From: Lysobacterales bacterium
Lineage (GTDB): Bacteria; Pseudomonadota; Gammaproteobacteria; Xanthomonadales; Xanthomonadaceae
Reading direction: 5' to 3'
NCBI GenBank assembly: GCA_015655355.1
Contig: JAATFG010000017.1
Coordinates: 1 to 64,000, forward strand
Length of the DNA stretch: 64,000 nt
Positions 10,012 to 20,082 of the stretch are shown one piece after another (the first letter of the stretch is position 1; every line of letters starts with the position of its first letter). Below the pieces are notes generated by a model. It worked only from the letters and a program-made list of their open reading frames with translations, did not search any database and had not been told where the DNA came from. A program made the translations under genes and the position numbers.

Positions 10012-11163
10012 TTATCCGCCGACGCTGCAGAACTTCACGTAATCGATGTAGCCGGGGAATGGCTTGCCGGGGGCGCACAGGCAGTCCGGGTCGGGGCGCA
10101 GTTTCGTCTCGCGGAACCGCATCGCCAGTGCGTCGAAATGCAGCAGGCGCCCGCGCAGCGGTTCGCCGATGCCAAGCAGCAACTTGATCGCCTCGTTCGC
10201 CTGCAACAGGCCGATCACGCCCGGCAGCACGCCAAGCACGCCGGCCTCGGCGCAGTTCGGCGCGAATTCCGCCGGTGGCGGCTCGGGGAACAGGCAGCGA
10301 TAACACGCGCAATCGCCGCGATGGCGGCCGGCATCGAACACGCTCACCTGCCCGTCGAACTGCTGCACCGCGCCGTACACCAGCGGAAGGCCGAGCTTCA
10401 CGCAGGCATCGTTGAGCAGGTAACGCGCCGGGAAATTGTCCGCGCCATCGACGACGACATCGACGCCGTCGAGCAGGCGCTCCACGTTCGCGGACGTGAT
10501 CCGCTCCTGCAATGCCTCGATCCGGCTGCGTGGATTGAGCGCCGACAGCGTCTGCGCGGCCGACTGCACCTTGGCCATGCCGACGCGCGCATCGGCATGC
10601 AGGATCTGCCGTTGCAGATTGGATTTGTCGACCACGTCGTCATCGGCGATGCGCAGATGACCGACGCCTGCGGCGGCGAGGTAGAACGCCGCCGGCGAAC
10701 CGAGGCCGCCGGCACCGACCAGCAATACCCGCGACGCCTCCAGTCTCCGCTGTCCATCGACGCCGACCTGCGGCAACAGCAGGTGGCGCGAATAGCGCTC
10801 GTTGAAATCGCGCGCGTCCGCATCCAGCTGCGGCACGACGGTCGGCAGGCCCTCGGCGATCCAGCGCGTGGTGCCGCCGGCGACCGAGGCGACGTTCGCG
10901 TAGCCGGCCGCATGCAGTTTTTCCGCGCTGTCGGCCGAGCGTTTGCCGCTTTGGCAAATCAGGAGGATTTCCGCGTCTTTCTGCGGCAGGAAGTTTTCCG
11001 GCGCGGTTTCCAGTTCGGCTTTGGCGATGCCTTGCGCGCCTTCGGCGACGCCGCTGCTGCGTTCATGCGCTTCGCGCACGTCGATCAGCAACGCACCGTG
11101 GGTAACGCGTTCGCGGGCTTGGGCGGGAGCGAGTTCGGCGACCATCGGTGCATTATCGCGCAT
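10012..11163 (-). CDS. moeB: Rhodanese-ThiF/MoeB fusion, sulfur-carrier adenylyltransferase
   Basis: This 383-residue protein adenylates the C terminus of a ubiquitin-like sulfur carrier (MoaD or ThiS type). The N-terminal rhodanese domain (about 1-110) has its active loop CQSGKR with Cys70. The ThiF/MoeB domain follows with the VGAGGLGSPAA nucleotide loop, DADNFPARYLLND-type segment, and zinc ligands CACYRC and CLC. In Pseudomonas-type MoeB proteins the rhodanese is usually C-terminal; here it is at the N terminus. The start may be ATG 11163 (overlapping the upstream AraC gene by 11 bases) or ATG 11145. MoeB versus ThiF role cannot be separated from sequence. Confidence 0.88.
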   Translation of the reverse strand: MRDNAPMVAELAPAQARERVTHGALLIDVREAHERSSGVAEGAQGIAKAELETAPENFLPQKDAEILLICQSGKRSADSAEKLHAAGYANVASVAGGTTRWIAEGLPTVVPQLDADARDFNERYSRHLLLPQVGVDGQRRLEASRVLLVGAGGLGSPAAFYLAAAGVGHLRIADDDVVDKSNLQRQILHADARVGMAKVQSAAQTLSALNPRSRIEALQERITSANVERLLDGVDVVVDGADNFPARYLLNDACVKLGLPLVYGAVQQFDGQVSVFDAGRHRGDCACYRCLFPEPPPAEFAPNCAEAGVLGVLPGVIGLLQANEAIKLLLGIGEPLRGRLLHFDALAMRFRETKLRPDPDCLCAPGKPFPGYIDYVKFCSVGG

Positions 11164-12034
11164 TGCGCAACTTCGCCGGGGATACGCCGAATTCCCGCCT
11201 CACCGAAGCGATGAAACTGGCATAGGTCTCGAATCCCGAACATTGCGCGACCTGCATCAGGGTCAGCCGCCGATCGCGCATCAGCGCGGCCGCGTAGCGG
11301 GCGCGTTCGCGCAGCACGTATTGCCAGATGGAGCAATCCACTGCAATGCGGAAGGCGCGGTTCAGATGAAACGGGCTGGTCGTGGCGGCAGCGGCGATCG
11401 ACACGATGTCCAGCGCATCGGCCAGGTGCGCGTGGATGTATTCCAGCGCACGACGCACGCGCCAGTCGCGCGCATCGGAGCGAATGCGGATGCGCCGGCG
11501 CTCGCCGTCCGGGACCAGTTGCGTGGCCAACGCGACGAAAATCGAATCGCCCACCAGCATGCCGTGCGGTTGCCCGGCAACGGCATCGGCATGCAAGGCG
11601 TGCAGCAGCCGTGCCAATGCCGGCGCATGCAGGTCGACCCGGGTGTGGATGGCACACGCACTCCCCTCGATGTCTCTGGCCAAGGCGACGGCCAGCGATT
11701 CGGAAGTGAAGTAGAAGCAGGCCGATTCGTAGGTACCGTCCCAAGTCGTCATCCCGCCGACGCCGGCTTCGATCATCGTCAGGATATCCGGCGCGTTGCG
11801 ACCGTGTTGGTGGCGGCCTTCGATCCCCAGGCCGAAGCGCAGCGGCACCGGTTCCAGCGGCAGCGCCAGATGGTGGAACGGTGCACCGGGCGCATCAAAA
11901 TGCACCGGGCCGATGCGCGAATGCTCCATCGCGCACAGCGACCATTCCCCGCGCCGCAGCACCGCATCCGCCATGTCCGGCGGCACCTTGCGCATCTGCG
12001 CTGGGGTCGGGCCGGTCAACGCGCTTGCGGCCAT
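11153..12034 (-). CDS. AraC family transcriptional regulator
   Basis: This 293-residue regulator has a C-terminal double helix-turn-helix at about residues 190-293 (RRALEYIHAHLADALDIVSI, then SGFETYASFIASVRREFGVSP). The N-terminal 180 residues are a sensing domain of unknown ligand. ATG 12034 follows GGGAGC at a good distance; the long upstream open frame runs into the divergent gene. It is transcribed divergently from the broken alpha/beta hydrolase 97 bases away, which is the usual arrangement for a regulator and its target. Confidence 0.88.
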   Translation of the reverse strand: MAASALTGPTPAQMRKVPPDMADAVLRRGEWSLCAMEHSRIGPVHFDAPGAPFHHLALPLEPVPLRFGLGIEGRHQHGRNAPDILTMIEAGVGGMTTWDGTYESACFYFTSESLAVALARDIEGSACAIHTRVDLHAPALARLLHALHADAVAGQPHGMLVGDSIFVALATQLVPDGERRRIRIRSDARDWRVRRALEYIHAHLADALDIVSIAAAATTSPFHLNRAFRIAVDCSIWQYVLRERARYAAALMRDRRLTLMQVAQCSGFETYASFIASVRREFGVSPAKLRNAR

Positions 12035-12131
12035 GTCGATGCTCCCAGAAAAGCACGATTCCGAAATACAGCCTGTGCGGAGGCGGATTAGGCTGTCAAG
12101 CGCAACATCCGCCGCCATCCGGGAGCCCTCC

Positions 12132-13061
12132 ATGTTTCGCCTTCTGCTTGCCGCCCTCTTGTCCATTGCCTTCGCCCCGCCCGCCCGTGCCGTGGAAAAT
12201 CCGTTGGCGCCGGGCGAACACACGTTCCAGTCCGACGGGCTGAAGCTCTGGTACACGGTGTCGGGCCACGGCCCGGTGCTGATCGTGCCCACGCCCGGCT
12301 GGGGCCCGGACGCGACCTATCTGTCGCAATCCCTGCAACCACTGGGGGAACAATTCACGATGGTGTTCCTGGAAACCCGCGCCAGCGGCCATTCGCAGGC
12401 GCCGAAGACCGAACGGATCGACTGGACCGACTTCACCGCCGACCTGGAAGCGCTGCGCGCGCATGTGGGCAACGAGAAAGTGTAGTTGCTCGGCCATTCG
12501 ATGGGCGGCGGACAAGTCATGCACTATGCGCTGGCCTATCCGCAGCACGTAGGCGGCCTTCTGCTGGTCGACACGATGGCGCAGGACGACAAGGCGTATT
12601 TCGCCGATTTCAGGCAGCGCGTGGAGAAGCGCAGCAACGAGCCCTGGTATCCCGAGGCGTACAAGATGCTGATGGGCGACGGCAAATACGCCACGCAGCA
12701 GGAATTCGACCAGAGCTTCATGACCATCGGCCCGCTCTACTTCGCCGACACCGCGCATTTCCAGCAGCATGCGAAGGAACTCCAGGCCTCGCGCATGTCG
12801 CTGACGGCCTGGAACCTGACCACCCGGCTGAAGTTCGACCTGCTGGCCGATTTGCCGAAAATCACCGCACCGACGCTGATCGTGGTCGGCGACAAGGATT
12901 TCATCTGCTCGCCGACACAGGCGGAAATCCTGCATCGGTACATCCCGAATTCAAAGCTGCTGGAAATCGAGGATTCGGGGCATTTCCCGTTCGTCGAACA
13001 ACCCGATGCGTTCTTCGCCGGCGTGCGCGATTTCCTGCCAGCGCTCGGCCACGGCAAATAA
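12132..13061 (+). pseudogene. Alpha/beta hydrolase interrupted by an in-frame TAG
   Basis: Read through one TAG (12483-12485) this is a 309-codon secreted alpha/beta hydrolase. A signal peptide (MFRLLLAALLSIAFAPPARAVE) begins at ATG 12132. Residues after the stop start at once with LLGHSMGGGQ, the nucleophile elbow with the catalytic Ser. The Asp (VVGDKDF) and His (EDSGHFPF) of the triad are also intact, and both halves share one reading frame. The mutation needs a single base change, for example from CAG or TAC/TAT. There is no good start for the second half except an internal ATG inside the elbow. Either the gene is newly inactivated or this is a sequence error. Confidence 0.85.
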
Positions 13062-13067
13062 ACGCGC

Positions 13068-14465
13068 TTACCTGCGCTTGGCGTGGCGGATCAGGCGCTT
13101 CTTCTTCGCGACCTGGCGCTCGGTCAGCACGTTCTTCTTGCCTTCGTAGGGGTTCACGCCTTCGCGGAAGATGAAGTTGACCGGCGTGCCAATCAACTTG
13201 AAGCGCTTGCGGAAGAAGTTTTCCAGGTAGCGCTTGTACGATTCCGGCAACACCTTCAGGCGCGTGCCGTGGACGATGAAGGTCGGCGGATTGCTGCCGC
13301 CCGGATGCACGTAGCGCAGCTTGGAAACGTGGCCGCGGATGCTCGGCGGCGGGTTGGATTCCACCGCGATTTCCAGCGCCTTGTTGACTTCGCTGGTGGA
13401 GAATTCCATCGTCGCGCTGCGATGCGCCTGATGGATGGACTTGAACAGTTCGCGCAGGCCGGAACCGTGCTTGGCGGAAATTTCCACCGCTTCGGCCCAG
13501 TTGACGAAGCCGAGCTTGAGCGCCAGCAGGCTCTGCGCCTGTTCGCGCTGGTAGGTGGTGAGGCCGTCCCACTTGTTGATCGCAACGACCAAGGCGCGAC
13601 CGGCATCGAGAATCATGCCGAGCACGGACGCGTCCTGATCGGTCACGCCTTCGCTGGCATCGAGCATCAACACCGCGACCTGGCATTGCTCGATGGCCTG
13701 GATGGTCTTGACGATGGAGAATTTCTCGACGACTTCATCGACCTTGGACTTGCGGCGGATGCCGGCGGTATCGACGAGGCGGTATTTGCGTTCGTCGCGC
13801 ACGATGTCCACCGCGATCGAATCGCGGGTGGTGCCGGACACGTCGGAAACGATCATCCGTTCCTCGCCGAGGATGCGGTTGACCAGCGTGGATTTGCCCA
13901 CGTTCGGACGGCCGACGAAGGCGATGCGCACGCGCTCCGGGTCGTCGTCGAGCACTTCGCCGGCGCCTTCTTCGGGCACGCGTTCGAGCGTGGCGTCGAG
14001 CAACTCGTCGATGCCGGCGCGATGCGCGGCGGAAATGCAGATCGAATCGGAAAAACCGTAGCGGGCGAAATCGGCTTGCACCGTATCTTCGTCCAGCCCG
14101 TCGATCTTGTTGATGACCAGCAGCACCGGACGCGCCGCCTTGCGCAACCAGCGCAGGATTTCATCGTCCAGCGCGCTGGCGCCTTCGCGGCCATCGACCA
14201 CGAACAACACCAGGTCGGCCTCTTCTGCCGCAGCGCGAGCCTGATCGGCCGTCGCGCTGGCGAGGCCTTCCTCGCGCTCGGCGATGCCGCCGGTGTCGAC
14301 CACGACCAGATGGCGTTCCTCACGCAGGCGGCACACGCCGTAATGGCGGTCGCGGGTCACGCCCGGCTGGTCGTGGACCAAGGCGTCGCGACTGCGGGTC
14401 AGTGCATTGAACAGCGTGGATTTGCCGACGTTGGGGCGGCCGACGAGGGCGACGAGAGGCAGCAT
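13068..14465 (-). CDS. der: Ribosome-assembly GTPase Der (EngA)
   Basis: This 465-residue protein has two tandem GTPase domains and a C-terminal KH-like domain and acts in 50S subunit maturation. Each G domain has its P-loop ([16 protein letters not shown] at residue 6, and [15 protein letters not shown] at about 182), DxxG and NKxD motifs (VINKIDG; AINKWDG). The lysine/arginine-rich C terminus ([12 protein letters not shown]) contacts rRNA in the family. ATG 14465 was preferred to a TTG two codons upstream. It lies downstream of bamB, with a terminator between them. Confidence 0.97.
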   Translation of the reverse strand: MLPLVALVGRPNVGKSTLFNALTRSRDALVHDQPGVTRDRHYGVCRLREERHLVVVDTGGIAEREEGLASATADQARAAAEEADLVLFVVDGREGASALDDEILRWLRKAARPVLLVINKIDGLDEDTVQADFARYGFSDSICISAAHRAGIDELLDATLERVPEEGAGEVLDDDPERVRIAFVGRPNVGKSTLVNRILGEERMIVSDVSGTTRDSIAVDIVRDERKYRLVDTAGIRRKSKVDEVVEKFSIVKTIQAIEQCQVAVLMLDASEGVTDQDASVLGMILDAGRALVVAINKWDGLTTYQREQAQSLLALKLGFVNWAEAVEISAKHGSGLRELFKSIHQAHRSATMEFSTSEVNKALEIAVESNPPPSIRGHVSKLRYVHPGGSNPPTFIVHGTRLKVLPESYKRYLENFFRKRFKLIGTPVNFIFREGVNPYEGKKNVLTERQVAKKKRLIRHAKRR

Positions 14466-14511
14466 GGGCAAGGTTCGATTGGAATGGAGAAAGCGTAACC
14501 GCTTTCATGAC

Positions 14512-14552
14512 GAAAAAACGAAAGCACGGCGCCCGGTTGCCCGGTGCCGTGC
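14512..14552 (-). terminator. Terminator between bamB and der
   Basis: On the minus strand a GCACGGC..GCCGTGC stem with CCGG inner pairs (14524-14552) is followed by TTTCGTTTTTTCG. It should end much of the ndk-to-bamB transcript, leaving der on read-through or on its own promoter. Confidence 0.75.
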
Positions 14553-14617
14553 CCGTGCGGCGCAAGGCCGCGGAGATTTTTCACGGCCTCGTGGCATGCG
14601 CGCACGAGGCCGGACAC

Positions 14618-15976
14618 TTACGGCATCAGCTTGAACGCCGCGAGCTTGCCGTTGCTGCTTTCGACCAGCAAGGTGTCGCCGGCCAGCACCGGCTTGGCGC
14701 GCAGCGGCTTGCCGCCGACGCGCTCGCGCGCGGCGACGCTGCCGTCTTCCAGCTTCAGCCAGTGCACGTAACCCTTGTAGTCGCAGACCACGGCGTAATC
14801 GCCCTGCACCGTCGGCGCGGTCAGCGTGCGCCGCACCATCGTCGAGTTCGACCACAGCGCGCTGCCGGTGCCGCGATCCAGCGACCAGACCACGCCATCG
14901 CGGTCGGCCACGGTCACCGCGCCGGGCGAGACGCCGACGCCGCCGACGCCGCCGTCGTCGCGCGTCCACATCTGGCGGCCGCTGGGGCCGTCGATGGCGA
15001 TGGTCTGCTTCTTGTAGCTGCTGGCGAACAGGGTGACGCCATCGAGCACCGGCGCCGCGTCGACGTCGGCCATGCGGTCCAGTTCGCTGCGGCCTTCCGG
15101 CTCGGCGACGGTCATTTCCCACAATTGGTGGCCGTCGGTGAGCGACATCGCCGACATGGTGCCGTCGTCGTTGCCGCTGAACAGCAGGCCCGGGCCGAGG
15201 GTCAGCGAGGAATTGCCGCGCACGGTCAGGCTCGGCAGGTCGCGGGTCTGCAGCCAGCGGCGCTCGCCGCTGGAGGCGTCGAAGGCGGTGGTGTTGCCGT
15301 CGTTGCTGCGCACGATCACGTAACCCTGGCCAATCACCGGCGCGGAGATCACTTCGTTGTGGACCTGCGCCTTCCATTTCTCGCTGCCGTCGGCCGCGTT
15401 GAGCGCGATCACGTCGCCATCGAGGGTGCCGACCACGACCAGGCCATCGCCTGCACCGGGGCCACCGCTGAACTGCCACGGGAACTTCTTCTTGCTGCGC
15501 TCCTTGTCGATCTTGTAGTCGAACTTGCGCTGCAACTTCTCGGCCTTGGTTTCCTTGCGGTCGCTCGGCGCATGCTTCAACGCCTCCAACTGCGCCTTGT
15601 CCACCGGCGCGCGGCGCTTGGCCGGCTTGTAGCGCCAGATCGTCTTGCCGCTGGCCAGGTCCAGCGCGTACACGCTGCCATCGGCCGCGGCGGCATAGAC
15701 GTGGCCGGCGTCGACGGCCGGCGCCTGTTCCAGACCGAGACGGCCTTCGCCCTCGCCCAGGTCGACCGACCACAGCTCGTCGACCTTGACGCTGGCCTTG
15801 AACTTGACCAGCTTGGCCGGCTTCAGCGCCTTCTTCGATTCGTGCGCAGGATGCTTGGTCGCGTTCTTGGTCGAGCTGCAACCGGTGCCGGCCAGCAACG
15901 CCACGCCCAGCAGCGAGAATGCCAACATCGCCGTCGCACGCTGCCGCGTGGACGGGCCCATCATCAACTTTTTCAT
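14618..15976 (-). CDS. bamB: Outer-membrane assembly lipoprotein BamB, with a charged insertion
   Basis: This 452-residue lipoprotein is a beta-propeller subunit of the BAM complex that inserts outer-membrane proteins. A signal peptide ends in the lipobox LLAGTGC with lipidated Cys33. Repeated propeller strands of the type DGxVxALDxxxGxxxW are visible throughout. It is about 60 residues longer than E. coli BamB (392) because of a Lys/Glu/Arg-rich insertion at about residues 119-166 between two blades. Start ATG 15976 overlaps the last base of the yfgM stop codon. In enterics the same neighbours (yfgM upstream, der downstream) are found. Confidence 0.93.
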   Translation of the reverse strand: MKKLMMGPSTRQRATAMLAFSLLGVALLAGTGCSSTKNATKHPAHESKKALKPAKLVKFKASVKVDELWSVDLGEGEGRLGLEQAPAVDAGHVYAAAADGSVYALDLASGKTIWRYKPAKRRAPVDKAQLEALKHAPSDRKETKAEKLQRKFDYKIDKERSKKKFPWQFSGGPGAGDGLVVVGTLDGDVIALNAADGSEKWKAQVHNEVISAPVIGQGYVIVRSNDGNTTAFDASSGERRWLQTRDLPSLTVRGNSSLTLGPGLLFSGNDDGTMSAMSLTDGHQLWEMTVAEPEGRSELDRMADVDAAPVLDGVTLFASSYKKQTIAIDGPSGRQMWTRDDGGVGGVGVSPGAVTVADRDGVVWSLDRGTGSALWSNSTMVRRTLTAPTVQGDYAVVCDYKGYVHWLKLEDGSVAARERVGGKPLRAKPVLAGDTLLVESSNGKLAAFKLMP

Positions 15977-16611
15977 CACGCGTGCTCCGCGTTGGGGGCC
16001 GTGCCGCCGACGTCGGCGAGCTTGAGTTCGATCAGCTTGCGCTGCGGCGAGGCGACGTCGAGGCCGACCAGCGCCTTCTGCCACGCATCACGCGCCAGCT
16101 CCGGCTTGCCGGCGGCGAGCAATGCGTCGCCACGCACGTCGAGGCTGGACGCATCACCGGCATCGCCGAGCACCTTCAGCGCTTCGTCCTGCTTGCCGGT
16201 TTCGACCAGCAGGCGCGCCAGACGCTGGTTGACCAGCGGCTGCAGTTCGCCGGCATCGTGCACCTTGCGCAGGCTCGCGATGGCGTCGTCGAGCTTGCCG
16301 GCGGCGACCTGCGCATGCGCCAGTTGCAATTGCGCCAGCAGCGGGAACACGCTCCTGCCTTCAAGGCCATTGACTGCGGTTGCCGCCTTGGCCAGGTCGG
16401 GATTCGGCGCCGACAACGCGGCGGTCGCCGCGTCGTAACGCGACTGCGCCAGTTCGGATTGCTGGCGGCGATGCTGCTGCCACGCCTTCCAGCCATAAAT
16501 CAGCGCCAAGGCCAACACGATGCCGCTGAGTACGGCGGCACCATTGTCTTTCAGCCATTTGCGGACGCGTTCACTTTGTTCGTGCTCGTCGAGCAGATCG
16601 TCGATCGCCAT
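15976..16611 (-). CDS. yfgM: YfgM-type membrane-anchored TPR chaperone
   Basis: This 211-residue protein has a short cytoplasmic N terminus (MAIDDLLDEHEQSERVRKWLKDNG), one membrane segment (about residues 25-44) and a periplasmic tetratricopeptide domain. This is the layout of E. coli YfgM, an ancillary SecYEG/PpiD-associated chaperone. It lies directly upstream of bamB with a one-base overlap, and 122 bases downstream of rodZ. The enteric genes ispG and hisS that usually separate rodZ from yfgM are missing. Confidence 0.9.
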   Translation of the reverse strand: MAIDDLLDEHEQSERVRKWLKDNGAAVLSGIVLALALIYGWKAWQQHRRQQSELAQSRYDAATAALSAPNPDLAKAATAVNGLEGRSVFPLLAQLQLAHAQVAAGKLDDAIASLRKVHDAGELQPLVNQRLARLLVETGKQDEALKVLGDAGDASSLDVRGDALLAAGKPELARDAWQKALVGLDVASPQRKLIELKLADVGGTAPNAEHA

Positions 16612-16733
16612 GCTTTCTCTGCCCCGCTGCGCGCGGGTCTTGCTTGCGGTGGAAGCGCGTTGGACGCGCGGGTCATCTTTGGAAAGGCGTGGAACCGGAA
16701 AGTTCCCCGCCGCGAAGTTCCCGCACCGCGCCG

Positions 16734-17534
16734 TCAATCCTTGGTCGCCGCGAGGGAACCGGCAGAGGATACCGTAAACCGCGCCACATTCGCGCGCTGG
16801 AACGGCGTGGTGTCGACCTGATTGCCGTTCTGTTCGACCTCGATCGCGCCGGCATTGCCCAGCACCAGCTTGCCGACTTCGCCGGATGCGTAGCTGCGGT
16901 GCGCGCCAGCGGGAATCACGCCCTGCTCGATCACCTTGCCATCCGGCGCGCTGATCTGCACCCAGCAATCCTGGCTGAAAGCCAGCGACAACGCCGCCGT
17001 GGCCGCCGTCTGCGATGCCGGTTCCGCAGCCGCGGGCGGTGCGGCCGACACGGCCTCCCCTGGCACCGCGGCATGCGGGGCGGAAACCACGTCCAGCGAT
17101 GCGGTGCGCTGCGGTTTCTGCGTGGCTGCAGGCTGCACGAACCACCATGCCAGTGCAGCGATGACGGCGATGGCCACGACCACGCCGACCACGCGCCGGG
17201 CGCGCCCGTCGGCATCGAGCGGGGCGACGGACACACTCGGCGCGGACATCGCCAGCGGGTCGGGCGTGATCGCCGACTGCTGCGGCTCGAACTGGAACAG
17301 GAAGGGTTCGACGTCGACCTTGAGCAGGCGCCCGTAGCTGCGCAACTGGCCGCGGATGAACACCGGTGCGCCGATCTGCGCCCATTGCTCGTTTTCCAGC
17401 GCCTCCAGCGTGTTGATCCGCATCTTCACCTGGCGCGCGGCATCGGCCAGGGACATGCCGATCTTCTCGCGCGCCTGGCGCAGCACCGCCCCGCAGCCGG
17501 TCTCGACCGCGTCGGTGGTCGTCGCTTCACTCAT
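16734..17534 (-). CDS. rodZ: Cell-shape protein RodZ
   Basis: This 266-residue inner-membrane protein has an N-terminal helix-turn-helix domain (about 15-80: GAVLRQAREKIGMSLADAAR and so on), which binds MreB in RodZ proteins. A single membrane segment lies at about 114-133. Next comes an Ala/Pro-rich periplasmic linker and a C-terminal beta domain (DUF4115-like: SQDCWVQISAPDGKVIEQG). ATG 17534 overlaps the pilF stop codon by four bases (ATGA). RodZ links MreB filaments to the peptidoglycan elongation machinery. Confidence 0.92.
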   Translation of the reverse strand: MSEATTTDAVETGCGAVLRQAREKIGMSLADAARQVKMRINTLEALENEQWAQIGAPVFIRGQLRSYGRLLKVDVEPFLFQFEPQQSAITPDPLAMSAPSVSVAPLDADGRARRVVGVVVAIAVIAALAWWFVQPAATQKPQRTASLDVVSAPHAAVPGEAVSAAPPAAAEPASQTAATAALSLAFSQDCWVQISAPDGKVIEQGVIPAGAHRSYASGEVGKLVLGNAGAIEVEQNGNQVDTTPFQRANVARFTVSSAGSLAATKD

Positions 17535-18364
17535 GGTTTTGTCGCATCCCCGGATGTGGCATCCGCCGCGTCCGGGAACTCCGCCCGCAGACGCTGCGCG
17601 TAACGATCGGCGGCATTCGTGTCGCCCAGACGAATCTCGATGTCGCGGGCCAGTTTTAACACGTTCGCGTTCACCGGTGCAGCGGCCAATCGCCGTTCTG
17701 TGAACGCGCGCGCCTCGAAAAAGCGACCTTGCCGGTATTCGTCGCGCGCCATCGCTTCCAGCGCGTAGGCATTGCCCGGATCGAGGTCGAGCGCCTTGCG
17801 CAGGTTTTGTCCGGCGCGCTCGTACTGGCCACTGTCCAGCGCGCAGCCGCCGGCGTTGGCCAGCGCCGCCGCGGGCGTGGCGTAACTCGGGTTGGCCAGC
17901 GCGCGGTCGAACCAGACCAGCGATTCGGCCGGGTAACCATTCGCGCACAGCCACGTGCCGTAATTGTTCTGGGTCGATGGATCGCCCGGCGCCAGCTCGG
18001 CCGCGCGGCGATACAGCTTGCCCGCGCCGTCATGATCGCCGCGACGTTGCGCGACCAGCGCCAGCAGGGTCGTCGCCGCGGACGAATCGGGGTGCTTCTT
18101 CAGCACCTTGCGCGCTTCCTTCTCGGCTTCGTCCAGGTCGCCGGTCTGCAGGCGCTGCATGGCCAGTTGCAGGCTGTCCTGCTCGTCCAGGCGCGCGCGC
18201 GTCTGGGCATCGTCGTGGATGTCGTAATCCTTGCCCTGCCGCTGGAAATCCACGGTCTTCCCCGCCGGGCGGATGAAGGTGAGACGGGAACAACTGCTTG
18301 CGGCCAAGGCCGCCAGAACCACCAACAACACCGCGCGCTTACGCGGCAGCATGCTTGCTTTCAT
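17531..18364 (-). CDS. pilF: Type IV pilus assembly lipoprotein PilF/PilW
   Basis: This 277-residue lipoprotein has TPR repeats and acts as the pilotin for the PilQ secretin. The signal peptide ends at ASSC with Cys25. TPR units are visible from about residue 65 ([31 protein letters not shown], read as two helices) to 240. It is about 25 residues longer than Pseudomonas PilF (252). The start overlaps the rlmN 3' end by 26 bases and its stop overlaps rodZ, so all are one operon. This rlmN-pilF-rodZ order is common in Pseudomonas and xanthomonads. Confidence 0.9.
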   Translation of the reverse strand: MKASMLPRKRAVLLVVLAALAASSCSRLTFIRPAGKTVDFQRQGKDYDIHDDAQTRARLDEQDSLQLAMQRLQTGDLDEAEKEARKVLKKHPDSSAATTLLALVAQRRGDHDGAGKLYRRAAELAPGDPSTQNNYGTWLCANGYPAESLVWFDRALANPSYATPAAALANAGGCALDSGQYERAGQNLRKALDLDPGNAYALEAMARDEYRQGRFFEARAFTERRLAAAPVNANVLKLARDIEIRLGDTNAADRYAQRLRAEFPDAADATSGDATKP

Positions 18365-19613
18365 GGGTGGAATCGCCCCTGTCTTGGACGGATTTGGCTT
18401 GCAGGGATTTGCGGAACTCGGCATTGCGCCGGGTCTTGTCCAGCACCTGCCCCTTCAACTGGCCGCAGGCCGCGTCGATGTCGTCGCCACGGGTGCGCCG
18501 CACCATCGTCAGCACGCCGGCGTCGAGCAGGATTTTCTGGAACGCGCGGATTTCCGCCTCCTCGGTACGCACATAGTTCGTGCCGGGGAACGGATTGAAC
18601 GGAATCAGGTTGACCTTGCCCGCGTCCTTCACCTGCGTGGCATTGCCGAACTTGCGCATCAGCTGCGCGAGCTGGCGCGCGTGCTCGGGCTGGTCGTTCA
18701 CGCCCTTCATCAGCGTGTACTCGAACGTCACCGAATCGCGCTTCTTGTTCGCGAGCAGGTAACGCGCGCAGGAAGCCATCAACTCGGCGATCGGGTATTT
18801 CTTGTTGAGCGGAATCAGCTGGCCGCGCAACTCGTCGTTCGGCGCGTGCAGCGACACCGCCAGCGCCACCTCGGTCTCGAGCGAAAGCCGGTCCATCATC
18901 GGCACCAGGCCCGACGTCGAAAGCGTCACCCGCTTGCTGGCCAGGCCGTAGCCGAGGTCGTCGCGCATGATGTTCATCGCGCGCACGACGTTGTCGTAGT
19001 TCAGCAGCGGCTCGCCCATGCCCATCATCACCACGTTGGTGAGGCGGCGGATTTGCGCCGGCACGTTGCCGAGGTGCTTCGCCGTCACCCACACCTGGCC
19101 GATGATCTCGGCGGTGGTGAGGTTGCGATTGAAGCCCTGCGTGGCGGTCGAGCAGAACGAGCAATTCAGCCCGCAGCCGACCTGCGAGGACACGCACAGC
19201 GTGCCGCGGCCCTTGTCCGGGATGTACACGGTTTCCACCGCGTTCTTGCCGTCCACGCCCATGCCCAGCAGCCATTTGTGGGTGCCGTCGCTAGATGGCT
19301 TGTCGAACACGACGTTGGGCACGACGACTTCGGCGTGTTCCTGCAGCTTGGCGCGCAGGTTCTTGCCGAGGTCGGTCATCCCGTCGAAATCGGTGACGTA
19401 GCGGTGGTGGATCCACTTCATCACCTGGTGCGCGCGGAATTTCTGCTCGCCCAGTTTCCCGACGAAGAACTGCTCCATGCCCGCGCGATCGAGATCGAGC
19501 AGGTTCTGCTTGCGCGCAGACGCAGCCACGACGGGCAACGGCGCGATGTCCGTTGCCAGCTTCAGCGGAATCGGCGAAGCCGTCTGCTGCGGGTTGTCGT
19601 CGTGGCTGCTCAT
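18339..19613 (-). CDS. rlmN: Dual-specificity 23S rRNA/tRNA m2A methyltransferase
   Basis: This 424-residue radical SAM enzyme methylates C2 of A2503 in 23S rRNA and A37 in some tRNAs. The Fe-S motif CGLNCSFC follows SSQVG. Downstream are the [12 protein letters not shown] segment, the [10 protein letters not shown] strand, and the [12 protein letters not shown]-terminal loop with the substrate-linked Cys. It is slightly longer than E. coli RlmN (384), with extra residues at both ends. ndk lies 9 bases upstream. Confidence 0.97.
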   Translation of the reverse strand: MSSHDDNPQQTASPIPLKLATDIAPLPVVAASARKQNLLDLDRAGMEQFFVGKLGEQKFRAHQVMKWIHHRYVTDFDGMTDLGKNLRAKLQEHAEVVVPNVVFDKPSSDGTHKWLLGMGVDGKNAVETVYIPDKGRGTLCVSSQVGCGLNCSFCSTATQGFNRNLTTAEIIGQVWVTAKHLGNVPAQIRRLTNVVMMGMGEPLLNYDNVVRAMNIMRDDLGYGLASKRVTLSTSGLVPMMDRLSLETEVALAVSLHAPNDELRGQLIPLNKKYPIAELMASCARYLLANKKRDSVTFEYTLMKGVNDQPEHARQLAQLMRKFGNATQVKDAGKVNLIPFNPFPGTNYVRTEEAEIRAFQKILLDAGVLTMVRRTRGDDIDAACGQLKGQVLDKTRRNAEFRKSLQAKSVQDRGDSTHESKHAAA

Positions 19614-19622
19614 GGCGTCAGC

Positions 19623-20048
19623 TTAGCGCGAGAAGATTTCGGTCGCTGCGAAGAAGTACGCGATTTCGATGTTCGCGTTCTCCACCGAGTCCGAACCGTG
19701 CGCGGCATTGGCGTCGATGCTGTCGGCGAAGTCGGCGCGGATGGTGCCCGGCGCGGCATCCTTCGGGTTGGTGGCACCGAGGATTTCGCGGTGCTTGAGC
19801 ACGGCGTTGTCGCCTTCCAGCACCTGGATCGCAACCGGGCCGGAGATCATGAACTCGACCAGTGCGTTGAAGAACGGGCGCTCCTTGTGCACGGCATAGA
19901 AGCCTTCGGCTTCGCGGCGCGACAGGTGTTTCATCTTCGAGGCGACGATCTTCAGACCGTTCTTCTCGAAACGGGCGTAGATTTCGCCGATGACGTTCTT
20001 GGCCACGGCATCGGGTTTGACGATCGACAGGGTGCGCTCCAGCGCCAT
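19623..20048 (-). CDS. ndk: Nucleoside diphosphate kinase
   Basis: This 141-residue enzyme balances NTP and dNTP pools by phosphate transfer through a phospho-histidine. The active-site segment NAAHGSDS is present, as are the N-terminal [15 protein letters not shown] strand and the Kpn loop region ([15 protein letters not shown]). The length is the bacterial standard. ATG 20048 gives this; the 49-residue upstream extension is not conserved-looking and contains the terminator hairpin. It is the first gene of the ndk-rlmN-pilF-rodZ-yfgM-bamB run. Confidence 0.98.
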   Translation of the reverse strand: MALERTLSIVKPDAVAKNVIGEIYARFEKNGLKIVASKMKHLSRREAEGFYAVHKERPFFNALVEFMISGPVAIQVLEGDNAVLKHREILGATNPKDAAPGTIRADFADSIDANAAHGSDSVENANIEIAYFFAATEIFSR

Positions 20049-20082
20049 GAGGGTTCTCCGAAGGGATTGAAGGAACGAATGC

